From the NCBI GenBank assembly GCA_965221795.1, contig OZ244914.1, forward strand, positions 3,348,001 through 3,412,000: a stretch of DNA of 64,000 bases. The letters run 5' to 3'. The first letter of the stretch is position 1. Each line of letters begins with the position of its first letter. The translations under genes were made by a program, and so were the position numbers. Source of the DNA: VYFG01 sp965221795 (GTDB lineage: Bacteria > Pseudomonadota > Gammaproteobacteria > Arenicellales > Poriferihabitantaceae). The notes under the pieces are model-generated. The model searched no databases, was not told where the DNA came from, and worked only from the letters and a program-made list of their open reading frames with translations. Positions 62,074-64,000 of this stretch are shown here, piece after piece.

Positions 62074-62940
62074 TCAGAGACGGGTTTCCCTCGTTACAAG
62101 GCGATCACTCTGGGAGTGAAGGAAGGCATCCAGCCAGCGATCACTCAAGACCCGCTTCAGGAATGCCAGGATGTGGGTTGGGAAGGTGACGTGATACCGG
62201 ATCTTCGGGCGGCGACTTTCCATGGCATGAATCGTTGCTTTTAGGACTGCTTCCGGCGGGAGGGTGAAGCGGATTTCTTCTGTGGACTGCAGGCGTTTTT
62301 CCAATTCCTCATAAGTAGCCTTGAACAGACTACCGGAACCATCAATATTGTCCTGATATTTTTTCAGCGCATTGGAGCGGAATCGACTGGTAATTGGTCC
62401 GGGTTCCACCAAGCTGAAATACACGCCGCTGTTTCGATGCTCCAATCGCATCGTATCCGTCATGGCCTCCAGAGCATACTTGCTGGCATTATAGGGTCCC
62501 CGAAATCGCAAGCACACAAAACCGAGAACGGAACTGATTTGGATGACACGTCCTGTTCCTTGCTGCAGCATCAAGGGTAATAGCCCATTGGTCAGTTGCT
62601 GGGTGCCGAACACATTGGTTTCGAACTGATCCCGCAGTACCTCTCTACGCATATCGATCATGGCACCAGGTTGACCAAACGCGCCATTATTGATCAATCC
62701 ATACACATTGTTGCCGCTGATCTCCTGGATTAATCCCACCGCCTCATTGATATTGTCTTCATCGGTCAGATCAATCCGGATCGAGCCTATCAAGCCCTCC
62801 TGTATCAATCGATCGACATCTTTCTGGTGTCGGCAGGAAGCAATGACCTGATAGCCCCGCTCCTTGAGCCCTTTGGCGAGACAATAGCCGATACCCGATG
62901 AGCAACCCGTAATGACGACATGGCGATTATCAGTCTTCAT
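62074..62940 (-). CDS. Short-chain dehydrogenase/reductase
   Basis: 288 residues from ATG 62940-62938 (MKTDNRHVVITGCSSGIG). The nucleotide loop TGCSSGIG, YGLINNGAFGQPGAM, and the catalytic Ser/Tyr/Lys in VIQISSVLGF...PYNASKYALE are intact. NAD(P)-dependent oxidoreductase acting on lipid or steroid-like substrates in related proteins; substrate here unknown. Convergent with the universal stress protein gene. Confidence 0.92.
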   Translation of the reverse strand: MKTDNRHVVITGCSSGIGYCLAKGLKERGYQVIASCRHQKDVDRLIQEGLIGSIRIDLTDEDNINEAVGLIQEISGNNVYGLINNGAFGQPGAMIDMRREVLRDQFETNVFGTQQLTNGLLPLMLQQGTGRVIQISSVLGFVCLRFRGPYNASKYALEAMTDTMRLEHRNSGVYFSLVEPGPITSRFRSNALKKYQDNIDGSGSLFKATYEELEKRLQSTEEIRFTLPPEAVLKATIHAMESRRPKIRYHVTFPTHILAFLKRVLSDRWLDAFLHSQSDRLVTRETRL

Positions 62941-63003
62941 GCTTGCTCTCATAAAATTGGAAAATTCCCGATTATTATATTGTCGATACTCGCAAAAGCA
63001 CAC

Positions 63004-63305
63004 TCTTCCTGTTCACATTCGCAAAGAATGTCGGCTCATGGATCCAATGTCTATTGGCATACGATAGGGGTTATGGGAGTCATCCTATCAAGTGCCGTCA
63101 CAAGAGTCTGCCATCGCCATTTCATGATAGGCTGGAATTACAGTCCCCGAGTAAGCTACCTGCCTGACCAGCTGAGTTTTGACTTAAGGCCATCCTGTGC
63201 TCAGTAAGTCGGGAAAAAATGGCCATATTCAAACCTGGCGCTCTGGGCCATCAGTTCCCCCACGAATCACACTCCATCAATTATTGCAACTTGCCATCTC
63301 CCGTC
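63004..63305. other. Intergenic stretch, nothing recognised
   Basis: Short open frames without support separate the SDR gene from the WYL regulator gene. Confidence 0.4.
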
Positions 63306-64000
63306 TCATTTCCAATCTACCTCATTCGAACCACATGTGTGATAGATCTCGGCCAGCCGCTCTGTCTCTTGCCGGAATTCCTGCCGTAGATTTTCCGGTT
63401 TAAGAATCTCCACCTGGCTTCCGAATCCCTTGAGCCACCAGCGAATTTCTTCCGTATCTTCCACTGTAGCCTCCACTAGAACCCGGCCATCCTCCCAGAC
63501 AACTGCCCGGTGATCGGCCGATAGACGGTTTTCGGTAAGGTGAACCCCAACCTCCTTAGCAAACAGTGCCTTCATTCTGATCCTCCCCACTCCTGAGGGA
63601 TAGGAAAACACTTCCCCTTTCAGATATTCTGTCAGGTTGAAACCGTCCGGTTCCTCCGATCTCTCCAACAGCGCCTCGGCGGTTTCGATTCGGTGTAGCG
63701 CATAATGACGGACATCTGCATAGTTCCAAGCAGTAGCCACGATGTAAGAGAGCCCACCACGGACCACCATGCCCAAAGGGTGTAGCTCCATCTCCCGAGA
63801 TGAATCCTCTCCCCGACTTCGATAAACCACATGAAGACGCCTTCGCTGGATTAGTGCCTCGCAGACCGTCTCTCGGATATCGTCTGGGACCGGTGCCGGC
63901 TCCAGAACCGGACCGCGTTCGATCAGGGCCACCCGCTCCGACCACACCCCGAGGTTCGTACCTCGAAGTATGTCTTCCGCCTTTCTGAAATACGGTCCAA
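63306..64000 (-). CDS. WYL-domain transcriptional regulator, C-terminal part (runs off the window)
   Basis: The reverse frame is open from the window edge to 63306, about 230 residues. The WYL core is MELHPLGMVVRGGLSYIVAT then VRHYALHRIETAEAL. The C-terminal extension domain (GFGSQVEILKPENLRQEFRQ) follows. Preceding LRGTNLGVWSERVALIERG is the usual link to an N-terminal helix-turn-helix outside the window. WYL proteins sense nucleic acids or nucleotides and often control defence or DNA-damage genes; the target here is not visible. Confidence 0.88.
   Translation of the reverse strand, partial: GPYFRKAEDILRGTNLGVWSERVALIERGPVLEPAPVPDDIRETVCEALIQRRRLHVVYRSRGEDSSREMELHPLGMVVRGGLSYIVATAWNYADVRHYALHRIETAEALLERSEEPDGFNLTEYLKGEVFSYPSGVGRIRMKALFAKEVGVHLTENRLSADHRAVVWEDGRVLVEATVEDTEEIRWWLKGFGSQVEILKPENLRQEFRQETERLAEIYHTCGSNEVDWK

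Noticed and set aside
23422..63305. tRNA, rRNA or CRISPR in the intergenic stretches
   Set aside because: No cloverleaf T-loop consensus in a suitable context, no rRNA core sequence and no regularly spaced repeats were seen by eye.

Overview
The window looks like chromosome of a gammaproteobacterium of roughly mid-50s GC. The best evidence is gene order. The run aroQ-accB-accC-prmA-DUF3426 protein-[...]-purH-purD matches the Pseudomonas-type arrangement. mutS sits beside a 7Fe ferredoxin gene, sdhE follows sdhB, and hemF, waaA, pepN, trmJ and suhB are ordinary housekeeping genes of this class. I cannot name a genus. I saw no rRNA, tRNA or CRISPR array.

Layout. 1-514 holds the edge of a DUF4143-type ATPase gene. 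1190-3470 is an accessory patch with a broken ygfZ fragment and two small secreted-protein cassettes. The intact ygfZ follows, then a TbpB-like surface lipoprotein with its Slam translocator (5.3-8.6 kb), a decayed exported-protein gene, an ECF sigma factor with a vWA protein (9.4-11.9 kb), a transposase remnant, and the succinate dehydrogenase block with its assembly factors (12.9-17.1 kb). A third secreted-protein cassette lies at 17.1-17.85 kb. The aroQ/acc/prmA block is followed by a frameshifted MmeI-like restriction-modification gene, then purH, a membrane protein, a GmrSD-like nuclease and purD. Next come tsaC-hemF-waaA, pepN, fdxA-mutS-suhB, trmJ, a frameshifted class I fumarase with a DUF349 gene, and an MltD-like enzyme. 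At 50.2-52.3 kb a mobile-element gene fragment is fused in frame to pyrF. The last part holds an alpha-hydroxy-acid dehydrogenase, an AEC transporter, a peroxiredoxin, htpX, and a sugar-acid-type enolase-superfamily gene. Beside that gene is a TRAP transporter gene cut by an IS5 remnant and an IS30 insertion, then a universal stress protein, an SDR and a WYL regulator.

The most unusual theme is long homopolymeric G/C tracts: 24, 14, 21, 20, 20 and 23 bases at 2354, 2555, 9196, 12630, 17726 and 29867. In two of the three small cassettes the tract lies a few codons after a Shine-Dalgarno-supported ATG and just before a signal peptide. Each of these cassettes has its own sigma70-like promoter and rho-independent terminator, and imperfect inverted repeats at its edges. 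A 23-G tract sits at the same kind of position in the GmrSD-like gene. In all three of these genes the written tract length is out of frame, and one more base or two fewer restores the frame. I infer slipped-strand ON/OFF switching of a family of small exported proteins and of a type IV-like restriction enzyme.

Other genes are visibly broken: waaA by an in-frame amber codon, fumarase and the MmeI-like gene each by a one-base shift, and several small genes. Some of these, and the exact tract lengths, could be sequencing or assembly errors. Reads should be checked before biological conclusions are drawn.
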